From NCBI GenBank assembly GCA_035561515.1, contig DATMXP010000044.1, positions 1 through 64,000 on the forward strand: a stretch of DNA of 64,000 bases. The letters are read 5' to 3'. The position numbers and the translations under genes are program-made. The notes under the pieces are model-generated. The model saw nothing but the letters and a program-made list of their open reading frames with translations, was not told the DNA's origin and made no database searches. The stretch is from Terriglobales bacterium (GTDB lineage Bacteria > Acidobacteriota > Terriglobia > Terriglobales > Acidobacteriaceae). Of this stretch, positions 8,251 through 18,134 are shown one piece after another (position 1 is the stretch's first letter; each line of letters begins with the position of its first letter).

Positions 8251-9156
8251 ATGGCCAACACACTGGAACTTAGAAACGTCACCAAGCGCTATGACAAGTT
8301 CGTCGCTGTCGACGACTTGTCGCTGGCCATTGAGCAAGGCAGCGTCTTCGGCCTGCTCGGGCCTAATGGTGCCGGCAAGACAAGCACGATCCGCATGATG
8401 ATCGGCATCACCATGCCCGACTCCGGCGAAGTGCTGGTATTCGGAGAACGCTTCCGGCGCGCACACCTCAACCGCATCGGCTATCTGCCGGAAGAACGCG
8501 GCCTCTACAAGAAGATGAAGTTGCGCGAGCAGTTGGTGTTCCTCGCCGAGTTGAAAGGTGTTTCCGCGGCGGAGGCAAACCGGCGCACAAAGCAGTGGTG
8601 CGATCGCCTTGAACTGGGCGACTGGATGGAGAAGAAGATCGAGGAACTGTCCAAGGGCATGCAACAGAAGGTCCAGTTCATCGCCTCGATCCTGCACGAT
8701 CCGGAGTTCCTGATCCTCGATGAGCCCTTCTCAGGACTCGATCCCGCCAATACCGTCGTGTTGAAGGACGTGCTACTTGAACAGAAGAAGGCTGGCAAGA
8801 CCATCCTGTTCTCGACGCACCGCATGGATACCGTCGAGCGCCTCTGCGACGCCATCTGCCTGGTGAACCAAGGCAAGGCCGTGCTGGAAGGTCAATTGCG
8901 CGAGGTGAAGGCGCGCTTTGGACGCAATCATGTCCAGATGGAATACGAAGGCGATGGCGACTTCTTGCAGCATTCCACGCTCGTCCAGTCATACAACAAT
9001 TACGGCAAGTACGTGGAGATACGTCTGGCGCCCGGGGCCGACGCGCAGGAGCTGCTGAAGATAGCGGCTTCGCGGTCGCGTCTGAACAAGTTTGAGTTGA
9101 TGGAACCCTCGCTGGAAGAAATCTTCATCGACACCGTGGGAAGACAGAATGCGTAA
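8251..9156 (+). CDS. ABC transporter ATP-binding protein (NatA-like)
   Basis: The cytoplasmic ATPase of a two-gene ABC-2 exporter. Walker A is GPNGAGKTS, the signature is LSKGMQQKVQ, Walker B is FLILDEPFSGLDP, and the H-loop is in LFSTHRM. The C-terminal region after residue 210 is the regulatory extension seen in NatA/CcmA-type proteins. The ATG at 8251 fits the usual N-terminus (MANTLELRNVTKRYD) better than the frame start at 8227. Its last eight bases overlap the permease gene, so the pair is translationally coupled. The exported substrate is unknown. Confidence 0.9.
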   Translation: MANTLELRNVTKRYDKFVAVDDLSLAIEQGSVFGLLGPNGAGKTSTIRMMIGITMPDSGEVLVFGERFRRAHLNRIGYLPEERGLYKKMKLREQLVFLAELKGVSAAEANRRTKQWCDRLELGDWMEKKIEELSKGMQQKVQFIASILHDPEFLILDEPFSGLDPANTVVLKDVLLEQKKAGKTILFSTHRMDTVERLCDAICLVNQGKAVLEGQLREVKARFGRNHVQMEYEGDGDFLQHSTLVQSYNNYGKYVEIRLAPGADAQELLKIAASRSRLNKFELMEPSLEEIFIDTVGRQNA

Positions 9157-10396
9157 CGTCTGGCTTGTGATTCGTCGCGAGTACCTGGAGCGGGTGCGGA
9201 CGCGCGCATTCATCATCAGCACGGTGTTAATCCCGGCATTCATTTACGGCGTCACCGTGTTGCCCTCGCAACTCGCCATGCGAAAAAGCGGCGGGACTAA
9301 GCACATCGCGATCGTCACCTCGAATGCCACGGTGGCGCAGATGATTGCCAGTCGGTTGCAGGAGCCAAAGTCGGAAACCAGGTACGTCATCGAGACCAAG
9401 GTTACGGAGAATCCATCCGAACGTGACACCTTGAAGCAACAGATCACCGCGGGCACGCTCGACGGTTATCTTTGGCTGACGGACGAGGCGATCAACGCCG
9501 GCAAAGTCGAGTACGTGGCAAGTTCGACCAGCGACTTCGTTGCGGTGAATGAACTGCGGTCTGCCGTCAACGCCGGCGTCACACGGGCAAGGCTCATGCA
9601 ACGCGGCGTGTCCGCTGACGAGATCGAACGGATGATGAAGCCGGTGCAGATGGAGACCGTGGAACTGAAGGGCGGCAAGGAAAGTCGTGGCCCGGGCGAC
9701 ACCAAGTTCTTCGCGGGCTTCGCCATCGCCATGATGCTTTACTTCATGCTCATCTTTCACGGGATGGCGGTGATGCGTTCTGTACTGGAAGAAAAGACCT
9801 CACGTGTGATGGAAGTGATGCTGGCGTCCGTCAATGCGAAGGAATTGATGGCCGGTAAGATTCTGGGCGTCGGCGCAGTCGGATTGAGCCAGCTTGCGAT
9901 CTGGGTCGTCCTCGCACTCGGCCTGAATACGCCGGCAATGGCGGCGTCGCAAGAGTTGCGCGAAATGGTCACCTCTTCTTCGAGCATGCTCATTTGGCTG
10001 CCGGTCTACTTTGTGCTGGGCTTCCTGCTGTACAGCGGCTTGTACGCAGCCCTCGGCGCCGCGGTGAACTCAGACCAGGAAGCGCAACAGTGGCAGTTCT
10101 TCGTAACCATGCCACTGATCATCCCCGTCATCCTCATGACGATGATCATCCGGCAGCCCGATGCGCCGACTTCGGTTTGGCTGTCGATGGTGCCATTCTT
10201 CTCGCCCATCCTGATGACGATCCGTATCGCTATGCACACGCCGCCCGCCTGGCAGATTGCGCTCTCGATCGGGATACTCTTCGTGACGATGTACCTCATC
10301 CTGGCGCTGTCGTCGCGCATCTACCGGGTCGGGATCCTGATGTACGGAAAGCGCCCAACCTTGCCTGAAATTGTGAAGTGGATAAGGTACGCTTGA
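9149..10396 (+). CDS. ABC-2 type transporter permease (NatB-like)
   Basis: The membrane partner of the preceding ATPase. One hydrophobic segment near residues 22-40 is followed by a large extracytoplasmic domain of about 150 residues, then five or six membrane helices after residue 190. The segment ending in EEKTSRVMEVMLASV and KELMAGKILG is typical of ABC-2 permeases of the NatB type. The 415-residue length fits. It is followed four bases later by the SDR gene on the same strand, which may share the transcript. Confidence 0.88.
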   Translation: MRNVWLVIRREYLERVRTRAFIISTVLIPAFIYGVTVLPSQLAMRKSGGTKHIAIVTSNATVAQMIASRLQEPKSETRYVIETKVTENPSERDTLKQQITAGTLDGYLWLTDEAINAGKVEYVASSTSDFVAVNELRSAVNAGVTRARLMQRGVSADEIERMMKPVQMETVELKGGKESRGPGDTKFFAGFAIAMMLYFMLIFHGMAVMRSVLEEKTSRVMEVMLASVNAKELMAGKILGVGAVGLSQLAIWVVLALGLNTPAMAASQELREMVTSSSSMLIWLPVYFVLGFLLYSGLYAALGAAVNSDQEAQQWQFFVTMPLIIPVILMTMIIRQPDAPTSVWLSMVPFFSPILMTIRIAMHTPPAWQIALSIGILFVTMYLILALSSRIYRVGILMYGKRPTLPEIVKWIRYA

Positions 10397-10399
10397 TCC

Positions 10400-11176
10400 A
10401 TGTCTGATGGCGTGAAGCTTTCACTCGACGGCCGTGTGGCGCTGGTCACCGGTGGATCGCGCGGCATTGGCGCCGCCACCGTGCGTATGTTCGTAAAGGC
10501 CGGCGCGAAAGTCGTCTTCAATTATCAGAAGGCGCGCGACCGCGCCGAAAAACTCGTGTTTGAACTAGGGAGCGACCGCTGCCACGCGGTGCAGATGGAC
10601 TTGAGCTCAGCCGAGTCCGCCGAGAAGATGGTGACGGCGGTCGTGGAACGCTTCGGGCGTCTGGATGCAGCGGTGCTGAATCACGGCATCTGGCCGGCCG
10701 ATGACATTCCGGTTGATGAAATGTCGTACGAGCACTGGCATCGTACGATCAGCATCAATCTCGACAGCACGTTCGGACTGGTGAAGAGCGTCGTTGCGCA
10801 GATGAAGAAGCAGAAATCCGGCGGGCACTTGGTCATTATCAGCTCTACCGCAGGGCAACGTGGCGAAGCCTTTCACGTGGACTATGCCGCCACCAAAGGC
10901 GCCGTCATCAGCATGGTGAAGGGGCTTTCGACTGAGTTGGCAAAAGACGGTATCTACGTGAACTGTGTGGCCCCTGGATGGGTGAATACCGAGATGGCAG
11001 CTCCCGCTGTGGCGCAGAAAGAAAAGTTCGAGAAGTCGCTGCGACTGATACCGGTTGGCCGTATCGGGAAACCTGAAGAGATCGCCGCGCCCGTCCTGTT
11101 TCTATGCACCGAGCACGCGGGATTCATTACCGGCGAGATCTTCAACGTGAATGGCGGGGCCGTACTAGTGGGTTAA
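10400..11176 (+). CDS. SDR-family oxidoreductase (3-oxoacyl-ACP reductase-like)
   Basis: A classical short-chain dehydrogenase that reduces a ketone or oxidises an alcohol with NAD(P)H. The cofactor motif GGSRGIGAA is at about residues 18-26, NHGIW replaces the usual NNAG motif, and the catalytic Ser, Tyr and Lys are in SSTAGQRGEAFHVDYAATKGA. The 258-residue length is typical. It resembles FabG but sits away from fatty-acid genes, so the substrate is not assigned. It is separated by only three bases from the permease gene. Confidence 0.88.
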   Translation: MSDGVKLSLDGRVALVTGGSRGIGAATVRMFVKAGAKVVFNYQKARDRAEKLVFELGSDRCHAVQMDLSSAESAEKMVTAVVERFGRLDAAVLNHGIWPADDIPVDEMSYEHWHRTISINLDSTFGLVKSVVAQMKKQKSGGHLVIISSTAGQRGEAFHVDYAATKGAVISMVKGLSTELAKDGIYVNCVAPGWVNTEMAAPAVAQKEKFEKSLRLIPVGRIGKPEEIAAPVLFLCTEHAGFITGEIFNVNGGAVLVG

Positions 11177-11220
11177 AAGCAGCGACCCGGAACGTTGCTG
11201 CGTCTAATCAGAAGACACGC

Positions 11221-12045
11221 ATGCGGAAACTGATTGCTCTCTTTTTGCTTGGTACCGCCGTTGCCTCAGCGCAGACGGCAACCCCTTCCACGAATAGCAC
11301 TCCAACGGCGACGCTCGTCAACGAAAGCGACAACGCCAGGAAGGCCCGCACCCTCCTTCAGCAGATGATCGAGAAACTCGGGGGCAAGGCGTATCTTGGC
11401 ATTCGCGACATGACCCAGGAAGGCCGCACCTACGCCTACTATCAGGGCCGGCCCAACAGCGTCGGCGCCCCGTTCTGGCGGTTTTGGATGTTTCCCGACA
11501 AAGAGCGCGTGGAGTTTACCAAGAAGCGCGACGTTGCTTTCATCCACGTCGGCGACAAGGGATACGAAGTCACCTACAAGGGCACCGCGGCCGAAGAGCC
11601 TCAAGCGCTGCGTGATTTTCTGCGCCGCCGCAATCATTCGCTTGAGAACGTATTAAGAGTCTGGCTGCCGGATCCGAAGACTGCCCTGTTCTGGGATGGT
11701 CCCGCCGTTGCCGAACAGAAGCCCTGCGATTCCATCACCCTGCTCAGTGCCAATAACGACTCCGTCACCATATTTGTGGATTCCACGACTCATCTTCCGG
11801 TGAAGAAGACATTTCAGTGGCGCGACCCGTCGGACCGTCTAAAGAACGAAGAAGGCGAAGTCTACGACAACTATCGCGATGTCCAGGGCGTCCTCACACC
11901 GCATACGTTGCTTCGCACAAAGAACGGCGAGATTGTGAACCAGCGATTCATCACCAACGTCCAGTACAACACCGGACTTTCGGATTCGCTGTTCCAGGCC
12001 ACCGTCACCTATGACCCGTATAAGCGAAGCGGCCCCCGCAAGTAA
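11221..12045 (+). CDS. secreted protein, possibly LolA-like fold, unknown function
   Basis: A 274-residue protein starting at ATG 11221 with a signal peptide (MRKLIALFLLGTAVASAQ). The mature part has an N-terminal helix with LLQQMIEKLGGKAYL, a beta-rich middle (FPDKERVEFTKKRDVAFIHVGDKGYE) and a C-terminal half ending in ITNVQYNTGLSDSLFQ. This pattern recalls outer-membrane lipoprotein-sorting (LolA/LolB-like) folds, but I cannot confirm it. An upstream frame start at 11104 lies inside the SDR gene and is not credible. It is convergent with the next gene. Confidence 0.72.
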   Translation: MRKLIALFLLGTAVASAQTATPSTNSTPTATLVNESDNARKARTLLQQMIEKLGGKAYLGIRDMTQEGRTYAYYQGRPNSVGAPFWRFWMFPDKERVEFTKKRDVAFIHVGDKGYEVTYKGTAAEEPQALRDFLRRRNHSLENVLRVWLPDPKTALFWDGPAVAEQKPCDSITLLSANNDSVTIFVDSTTHLPVKKTFQWRDPSDRLKNEEGEVYDNYRDVQGVLTPHTLLRTKNGEIVNQRFITNVQYNTGLSDSLFQATVTYDPYKRSGPRK

Positions 12046-12054
12046 GCTGCAAAT

Positions 12055-12498
12055 TCAGGCGGCGGGGCGCTCGATCCGGGGTGCCTCGTCAGCCGGCTTC
12101 AGCTTCCCTTCCTGCTTCTTCACTTCGTGCTCGATCTTCTTCGCCTCGAACCGGTCCACCTTCACTTCCACTTTGAAATGTGCGTAGACGGTCATGTAAA
12201 TGTTCGCCACCCACACCAGCGCGAACAGGGCCATCAGGTAGCCCCGCCAATCGTCATAGAGAAGCTTGTAGCGGGTAATGAAGAGGAACAGCGCCGTCAC
12301 GTAGTGACTGAAGCAATACTCACACGTGAACAGATAGAAGAACTTCCGCTGGATCAATCGCGGGCAGTCGTGGCTTCTTCGCTGGCAGTACTCCCGAGGC
12401 TCGCGGAAAACCTCCTCGTGCGTCACAGTCCAGGCAACGCACGCGATAGGGATCGCGATGACAAAAAGCGCGATGATCTGGTCCGCTAGAGTCGGCAC
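12055..12498 (-). CDS. membrane protein of unknown function
   Basis: A 147-residue protein with a hydrophobic N-terminal helix (IIALFVIAIPIACVAW), two central helices around residues 65-105, and a charged, Lys/Glu-rich cytoplasmic tail. Four cysteines occur in the loop between helix one and two, two of them as CEYC. I do not recognise a family. It diverges from thiE by 47 bases and ends nine bases from the convergent secreted-protein gene. Confidence 0.65.
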   Translation of the reverse strand: MPTLADQIIALFVIAIPIACVAWTVTHEEVFREPREYCQRRSHDCPRLIQRKFFYLFTCEYCFSHYVTALFLFITRYKLLYDDWRGYLMALFALVWVANIYMTVYAHFKVEVKVDRFEAKKIEHEVKKQEGKLKPADEAPRIERPAA

Positions 12499-12545
12499 CC
12501 TCCATTCGATGCGTATCTACGCGCCCACGCGCTACACTGATTTCG

Positions 12546-13196
12546 TTGATCCTGTATTACATCACCGATTCCAGACAGCTCGGCTCGCATGAGCTACTGC
12601 TGGAAAAGATTGCGGAAGCTGCCGCCGCCGGCGTCGACTACATCCAACTGCGCGAGCGGGATCTCCCAACCCGTCAGCTCGAAATGCTCTCCGCCGAAGC
12701 CGTCGCCGCCGTTCGCCGCAGTGGTTCGCAAACGAAGCTGCTGATCAACTCACGCGTCGATGTCGCGCTCGCCGTCGGAGCAGACGGTGTCCACCTGCGA
12801 TCCAACGACATGGCCGCCAGCGAAGCTCGCGCGATCTGGGCAGAGTCCTCTGGCCGAACCGATTGCGTAATCGGCGTCTCCTGCCACTCACTCCATGACG
12901 TGCTCAGCGCCGAAGGCCACGGAGCCGATTTCGTCGTCTTCGGACCGGTGTTCGGGAAATTAGGTAGCACCGAGCCTCCGCTTGGTTTGGCAGCCCTTAC
13001 GCAGGTCGTGAACCGCGGCAACCCGCCCGATCCGAAAGTTGAGGCCGGACAGTCTCTCCGCATGCCGGTCATCGCGCTGGGAGGCGTAACGCTTGCAAGT
13101 GCCGCCGATTGTGCCCGAGTAGGCGCCGCAGGAGTAGCAGCCATTCGAATGTTTCAGGAAAGAAAAATCAGCGAGATCGTCGGCAGGTTGAAGTAG
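12546..13196 (+). CDS. thiE: thiamine-phosphate synthase
   Basis: ThiE joins the pyrimidine and thiazole halves of thiamine to make thiamine phosphate. The TIM-barrel protein (216 residues) shows YITDSRQL, YIQLRERDLPTRQL, NSRVDVALAVGADGVHL and the phosphate-binding segments VFGPVF and ALGGV. The start is a TTG at 12546. No TPP riboswitch is visible in the short upstream region and no other thi genes are nearby. The product is the cofactor precursor needed by the E1 enzyme at 2-3 kb. Confidence 0.92.
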   Translation: MILYYITDSRQLGSHELLLEKIAEAAAAGVDYIQLRERDLPTRQLEMLSAEAVAAVRRSGSQTKLLINSRVDVALAVGADGVHLRSNDMAASEARAIWAESSGRTDCVIGVSCHSLHDVLSAEGHGADFVVFGPVFGKLGSTEPPLGLAALTQVVNRGNPPDPKVEAGQSLRMPVIALGGVTLASAADCARVGAAGVAAIRMFQERKISEIVGRLK

Positions 13197-13197
13197 A

Positions 13198-13239
13198 GGG
13201 GGCGGCAGTCCGAATGACCATCGCCCCCGGTCTTTAATT
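13198..13239. terminator. hairpin between thiE and the convergent hydrolase gene
   Basis: GGGGGCG (13198-13204) pairs with CGCCCCC (13222-13228) across a 17-base loop and is followed on the plus strand by GGTCTTTAATTG. It lies just after the thiE stop and may serve both convergent genes; the T-run is short. Confidence 0.5.
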
Positions 13240-14142
13240 GTGTTTAACGTACTCGCCCTTCTTGTCGGTCAGGTCGTGATACAGGGTTTCAATCCACTTG
13301 TCGCTGTTGATGAAATCCCCGCTCCACTTTTCATAACCGGCCAGCACCTTGTCCTTTTGGAGCTGTTCGAGCGATTTTCCCGCCTTCACTCCAGCTTCCA
13401 CCTTGGCCCGGGTTTCGCGGATCATATCGACGAACGGCTTCATGTCGGCGACTGTCGAAATCGGTCCGTGACCCGGGATGATCTTCGCTCCCGCAGGCGC
13501 TGTCTTCATCACCTTTTCGACTGCGTCCAGCAGTCCAGTCACGGTGCCGCCACTCTGCATATCGACGAACGGAAACCCATACGTCACGAAATCGTCTCCC
13601 ATGTGGATGACATTCGATTTAGTGAAGTAGATGATCGCATCCCCGTCCGTGTGTCCCTGCGCGAAATGGATCGCCTTGATGTCTTCGCCATTCAAGTGCA
13701 CGGTGGCCCGATCGTTAAAGGTGATGATCGGAAGCGCTTCCTTGGGCGCTGGCTTCTTTTCTCGCTCCGGCGTCTTGTAGCCCGCCGCCATTCGCTCCCG
13801 CACGTTCTCATGCGCGATGATCGTGGAACCAGCGCTGCCAAACTCCGCATTGCCGCCCACGTGGTCTCCGTGCCAATGCGTGTTCAACACGAACCGTACC
13901 GGCTTGTCGCTGATCCCTTTCAGTGCCGCCTTGATTTTCGGTGCCAGCGGCGCAAATTGATCGTCCACGATCACAATGCCGTCGTCACCGACAGAGACGC
14001 CAATGTTGCCCCCTTCGCCTTCGAGCATGTATATCGATCCGGCAACCGGATGGACTTTGATCTCCACCTTGGAAAAATCGTCCTGAGCCATTGCCACGCT
14101 CAGTGACGCCATGAAAGCCAACGGCAAAAGTAGCTTACGCAT
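13234..14142 (-). CDS. exported metallo-beta-lactamase-fold hydrolase
   Basis: A 302-residue protein with a signal peptide (MRKLLLPLAFMASLSVAMAQ) and the MBL zinc motif HWHGDHVGG near residue 95, with further metal ligands in FAQGHTDGDA and the histidine of GHGPIS. This is close to the class of periplasmic MBL-fold proteins that include quinoprotein-associated and cyclase-like hydrolases. It is not a clear beta-lactamase, and the substrate is unknown. The ATG has GGGAG eight bases upstream. Confidence 0.88.
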   Translation of the reverse strand: MRKLLLPLAFMASLSVAMAQDDFSKVEIKVHPVAGSIYMLEGEGGNIGVSVGDDGIVIVDDQFAPLAPKIKAALKGISDKPVRFVLNTHWHGDHVGGNAEFGSAGSTIIAHENVRERMAAGYKTPEREKKPAPKEALPIITFNDRATVHLNGEDIKAIHFAQGHTDGDAIIYFTKSNVIHMGDDFVTYGFPFVDMQSGGTVTGLLDAVEKVMKTAPAGAKIIPGHGPISTVADMKPFVDMIRETRAKVEAGVKAGKSLEQLQKDKVLAGYEKWSGDFINSDKWIETLYHDLTDKKGEYVKHN

Positions 14143-14169
14143 TCAATTCACTCCCACGAGTTTCGGAAG

Positions 14170-15246
14170 TTGTACCAGAGTGGATGGATGGGTGTCGACC
14201 TGCACGCATCAGCATTTGGTAAGCTCGTCCCAGTGAAGGAACAAAGCATCTCGGAATTCATAGCAGCCCTTCCGAAAGCGGAGCTGCACCTGCACCTGGA
14301 AGGCTCCGTCGATCCAGCAACCCTCTCCGAGCTTAGCCGCCGCCACAACACGCCCCTGCCCGCGACGGAAAACAACTATGGCCACAATCCCGATAGCGGC
14401 AAAGAGCTCAGCGAAGACGACGTCCGGCAGCTCTATCGCTACCAAGACTTCAACGGCTTTCTCATGGCGTTCAAGGCCGTAACCGAGCGGCTCCGCACGC
14501 CCGAAGATTACGAGCTGATCACGTATCGGCTCATGCAGAAGCTCAAGTCCCAGAACGTCGTACATGCCGAGGTGTACGTCTCCGTCGGCGTGATCCACTG
14601 GCGCGGTCAGTCATTCGAGCACATTTTTGAAGGACTCGATCGCGGACGCGAGCGTGGCGAACGCGACTTCGGCGTCAAGCTCTACTGGATCTTCGACGCC
14701 GTCCGGCACTTCGGCGCTGAGGCAGCGGCAAAAGTCTTCGACCAAGCTGCCCGGTTGCGCGACCGGCACGTCATCGGGATCGGCATCGGTGGAGACGAGA
14801 ATCGCGGTCCAGCCGTGTGGTTCCGCGACCTCTATGCCAAAGCCGCCGATCACGGCCTGCGTTTGACCTGCCATGCCGGGGAAAGCGCCGGACCCGAGTC
14901 GATCTGGAGCGCCCTGCGCGACCTGAAAGCCGAGCGGATCGGCCACGGTCTGACGGCAATTCAGGATCCCAAGCTCATGGACTACCTCGCCGAACACCAA
15001 ATTCCGGTCGAGATCTGTCTCTCCTCCAACGTGCGCACCGGATGCTGCGCATCACTGCAAGAGCACCCGCTGCCCACCTACATCGACCGCGGAATGCTGG
15101 TGACGCTCAACACCGACGACCCCGAGATGTTCGAAACCACCCTGAACCGGGAATACGAACTAGCCGCCGAGATGTTCGGGCTGTCAACAGAAGCCCTCAA
15201 AAACCTGACAAAAAGCTCGATGAAAGCGGCTTTTCGATTAATTTGA
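14170..15246 (+). CDS. adenosine deaminase-family protein with a shortened C-terminus
   Basis: An amidohydrolase that deaminates adenosine or a related purine nucleoside such as aminodeoxyfutalosine. The metal-binding HLHLEGS is at about residues 40-46, the catalytic Glu is in CHAGES, and IGHG and NTDDP supply the remaining active-site residues. The start is uncertain: ATG 14170, ATG 14188 or GTG 14233 are possible. The protein ends at MKAAFRLI, where family members usually continue for a dozen or more residues. The stop lies next to the operator of the toxin-antitoxin pair, so the 3' end may have been replaced when that module arrived. The catalytic core is complete, so activity is plausible. 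Confidence 0.85.
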   Translation: MYQSGWMGVDLHASAFGKLVPVKEQSISEFIAALPKAELHLHLEGSVDPATLSELSRRHNTPLPATENNYGHNPDSGKELSEDDVRQLYRYQDFNGFLMAFKAVTERLRTPEDYELITYRLMQKLKSQNVVHAEVYVSVGVIHWRGQSFEHIFEGLDRGRERGERDFGVKLYWIFDAVRHFGAEAAAKVFDQAARLRDRHVIGIGIGGDENRGPAVWFRDLYAKAADHGLRLTCHAGESAGPESIWSALRDLKAERIGHGLTAIQDPKLMDYLAEHQIPVEICLSSNVRTGCCASLQEHPLPTYIDRGMLVTLNTDDPEMFETTLNREYELAAEMFGLSTEALKNLTKSSMKAAFRLI

Positions 15247-15278
15247 CATCATGATGCTTCGTTGATAGCATCATGATG
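15247..15278 (+). promoter_or_regulatory. tandem palindromic operator of the toxin-antitoxin pair
   Basis: Two identical 10-base palindromes, CATCATGATG at 15247-15256 and 15269-15278, are spaced 22 bases apart, two helical turns. The second ends two bases before the antitoxin ATG. This is the arrangement expected for autorepression by a ribbon-helix-helix antitoxin. Confidence 0.8.
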
Positions 15279-15280
15279 CT

Positions 15281-15526
15281 ATGCGAACCACCATCACTTT
15301 GGATGACGATGTTGCCGCCAGCATCAAGGCGGAGATGCAGAAGAAGGGCATCTCGTTCAAAGAAGCAGTGAACGAAGCTATCCGAGTAGGGCTTCTTCTG
15401 CAGTCCAAGGGAGCCAAGCAAAAGACCTTCAAAGTAAACGCTCGTCCGCTTGGGTTAAGACCCGGACTGAATTACGACTCTACGAGTGAACTTCTCGAAC
15501 AGTTAGAAGGACCCTGGCACCGTTGA
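15281..15526 (+). CDS. VapB-like ribbon-helix-helix antitoxin
   Basis: An 81-residue protein. The N-terminus MRTTITLDDDVAASIKAEM and FKEAVNEAIRVGL give the beta-strand, helix, helix pattern of a ribbon-helix-helix DNA-binding domain, and the C-terminal half is the likely toxin-binding tail. It would neutralise the toxin gene that follows and bind the two palindromes upstream. Its stop overlaps the toxin TTG start by three bases. Confidence 0.88.
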   Translation: MRTTITLDDDVAASIKAEMQKKGISFKEAVNEAIRVGLLLQSKGAKQKTFKVNARPLGLRPGLNYDSTSELLEQLEGPWHR

Positions 15527-15954
15527 TCGTCTGCGACGCCAACATCCTCCTGTACGCTTACAATCTGGTTTCGCCGCAACACACCGCTGCACGAAACTGG
15601 GTAGAAGCCACTTTTTCAGGCGAAGAGTCCGTTTTGCTTCCTTGGCCCGTCATTACTGCCTTCTTGCGGATCAGCACAAGCTCGCAAGCTTTCAATCAAC
15701 CACTTAGCATGGCGGAAGCGACTGAAACAGTTGGCGAGTGGCTTGAGCAGCCTAAGGTTATGGCTGCCGTCGCGACCGATCGCCATTGGCTCATTCTCAG
15801 TCGAGTCTTAACCGAAGGGCAGGTTAGCGGACGCTCTACGATGGACGCAGAGATTGCCGCCTATGCCATCGAGTATGGAGCGACCTTGTGCACCTGTGAT
15901 CGGGGTTTCGCTCGCTTTCCCGGCTTGAAGTTCATCAATCCCCTCACCTCATGA
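15523..15954 (+). CDS. VapC-like PIN-domain toxin
   Basis: A 143-residue PIN-domain ribonuclease. The first metal-binding Asp is in VCDANILLYAY, the conserved Glu or Asp residues are in STMDAEIAAYAIEYGATLCTCDRGFARF, which contains the later acidic pair. Family members cut tRNA, rRNA or mRNA and are held by VapB. The TTG start overlaps the antitoxin stop. No ribosome site of its own is evident, so coupling to the antitoxin is likely. Confidence 0.88.
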   Translation: MIVCDANILLYAYNLVSPQHTAARNWVEATFSGEESVLLPWPVITAFLRISTSSQAFNQPLSMAEATETVGEWLEQPKVMAAVATDRHWLILSRVLTEGQVSGRSTMDAEIAAYAIEYGATLCTCDRGFARFPGLKFINPLTS

Positions 15955-16136
15955 CCTCCGGCTTCCAGTGCGCCTCATGCGGCGAATGGAACGAGACCTC
16001 CGTGGACGAATCCGCCGGCAGCAAGCAGTCTTACGTTGAAGATTGCCAGGTCTGTTGCCGCCCCAACGTGCTGAAGATCTGGTGGGATCCCGACCTGGCG
16101 CAGTTCCTGATCGCCTCCGAACTGGAATACGAATAG
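15951..16136 (+). CDS. CPXCG-like cysteine-rich protein
   Basis: A 61-residue protein with CASC at residues 7-10 and CQVCC at about 31-35, a two-CxxC zinc-binding arrangement matching the small CPXCG-type family. Its ATG overlaps the toxin stop by four bases (ATGA), so it is in the same transcript, although the family is not known as part of toxin-antitoxin systems. Function is unknown. Confidence 0.72.
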   Translation: MTSGFQCASCGEWNETSVDESAGSKQSYVEDCQVCCRPNVLKIWWDPDLAQFLIASELEYE

Positions 16137-16215
16137 CTAAAATCGGATACTTGAGATTGCCGTCACCGTGTAAGCCCTAATAAAATCACTGAAAAGATCG
16201 TTGACGCGGAGCCAC

Positions 16216-16704
16216 TTGAAAGACGTCATCGCCATTTATCCGGGTTCATTCGACCCAGTAACCAACGGGCATCTCGACCTGATCCAGCGCGGGAGCCAGA
16301 TTTTCGATCAGTTGATTGTGGCCATCCTGCACAATCCTGAAAAAGATCCGTTGTTTACTCTCGACGAAAGACTCGAAATGCTGCGTGAGTTCACGGCGCA
16401 GTATGGCAATGTTCGTATCGATACGTTCAATGGACTGCTGGTCGATTACGCCCGGCAGGTAAAGGCAAAGGCGATTCTGCGTGGCATCCGCGCGATCAGC
16501 GACTATGAATACGAGTTGCAGATGGCACTCATGAACCGGAAGTTGAATCCGGAACTGGAAACGGTATTCATGATGCCTGCGGTGAGTTATTCCTACGTTA
16601 GTTCCCGGCTTGTGAAGGAGATTGCGCGACTGGGCGGCGCCGTAACAGGTCTCGTCCCGAAAGCCGTCGAAGAACGGCTGCTGAGCAAGGTAAACGGTAA
16701 ATAA
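16216..16704 (+). CDS. coaD: pantetheine-phosphate adenylyltransferase
   Basis: CoaD adenylates 4'-phosphopantetheine, the penultimate step of CoA synthesis. The nucleotidyltransferase motif GSFDPVTNGHLD is at residues 9-20 and SSRLVKEIARLGG near the C-terminus completes the active site. I chose the TTG at 16216, because GGAG lies five bases upstream and the 162-residue product matches the family; the frame also has a TTG at 16201. It supplies the CoA branch that begins with panB and panC at the window start. Confidence 0.95.
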   Translation: MKDVIAIYPGSFDPVTNGHLDLIQRGSQIFDQLIVAILHNPEKDPLFTLDERLEMLREFTAQYGNVRIDTFNGLLVDYARQVKAKAILRGIRAISDYEYELQMALMNRKLNPELETVFMMPAVSYSYVSSRLVKEIARLGGAVTGLVPKAVEERLLSKVNGK

Positions 16705-16726
16705 TCAGTAGAGAGGACGTACCTTC

Positions 16727-17923
<1,197 letters not shown>

Positions 17924-17973
17924 CCTTTGTTGCGCCTGCTCCGGCGGTCCCGTCAGCGACGTGCTTCCATAAG

Positions 17974-17997
17974 CCCGCCACGTAAGTGGCGGGTTTG
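17974..17997 (+). terminator. hairpin after the aminotransferase gene; copy 1 of a repeat
   Basis: An 8-bp stem CCCGCCAC / GTGGCGGG with loop GTAA is followed by TTTGCTATT. The core CCGCCACGTAAGTGGCGG recurs exactly at 33726-33743, so this is both a likely terminator and a dispersed palindromic repeat. Confidence 0.55.
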
Positions 17998-18134
17998 CTA
18001 TTGCATAACACCGGCGAGTCCCCCTATGGATGACATTCGCAAGAAGCTGCTCGTCCATCCCTCCGTTACCTCGGTGCGTCTAACCTTCCCGAACTGCTGC
18101 TCGGCTAATCTCGGTGCGATACCATTGATTCCGA

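Noticed and set aside
12499-12545. A TPP riboswitch before thiE
   Set aside because: The gap to the divergent gene is only 47 bases and lacks the conserved CUGAGA core.
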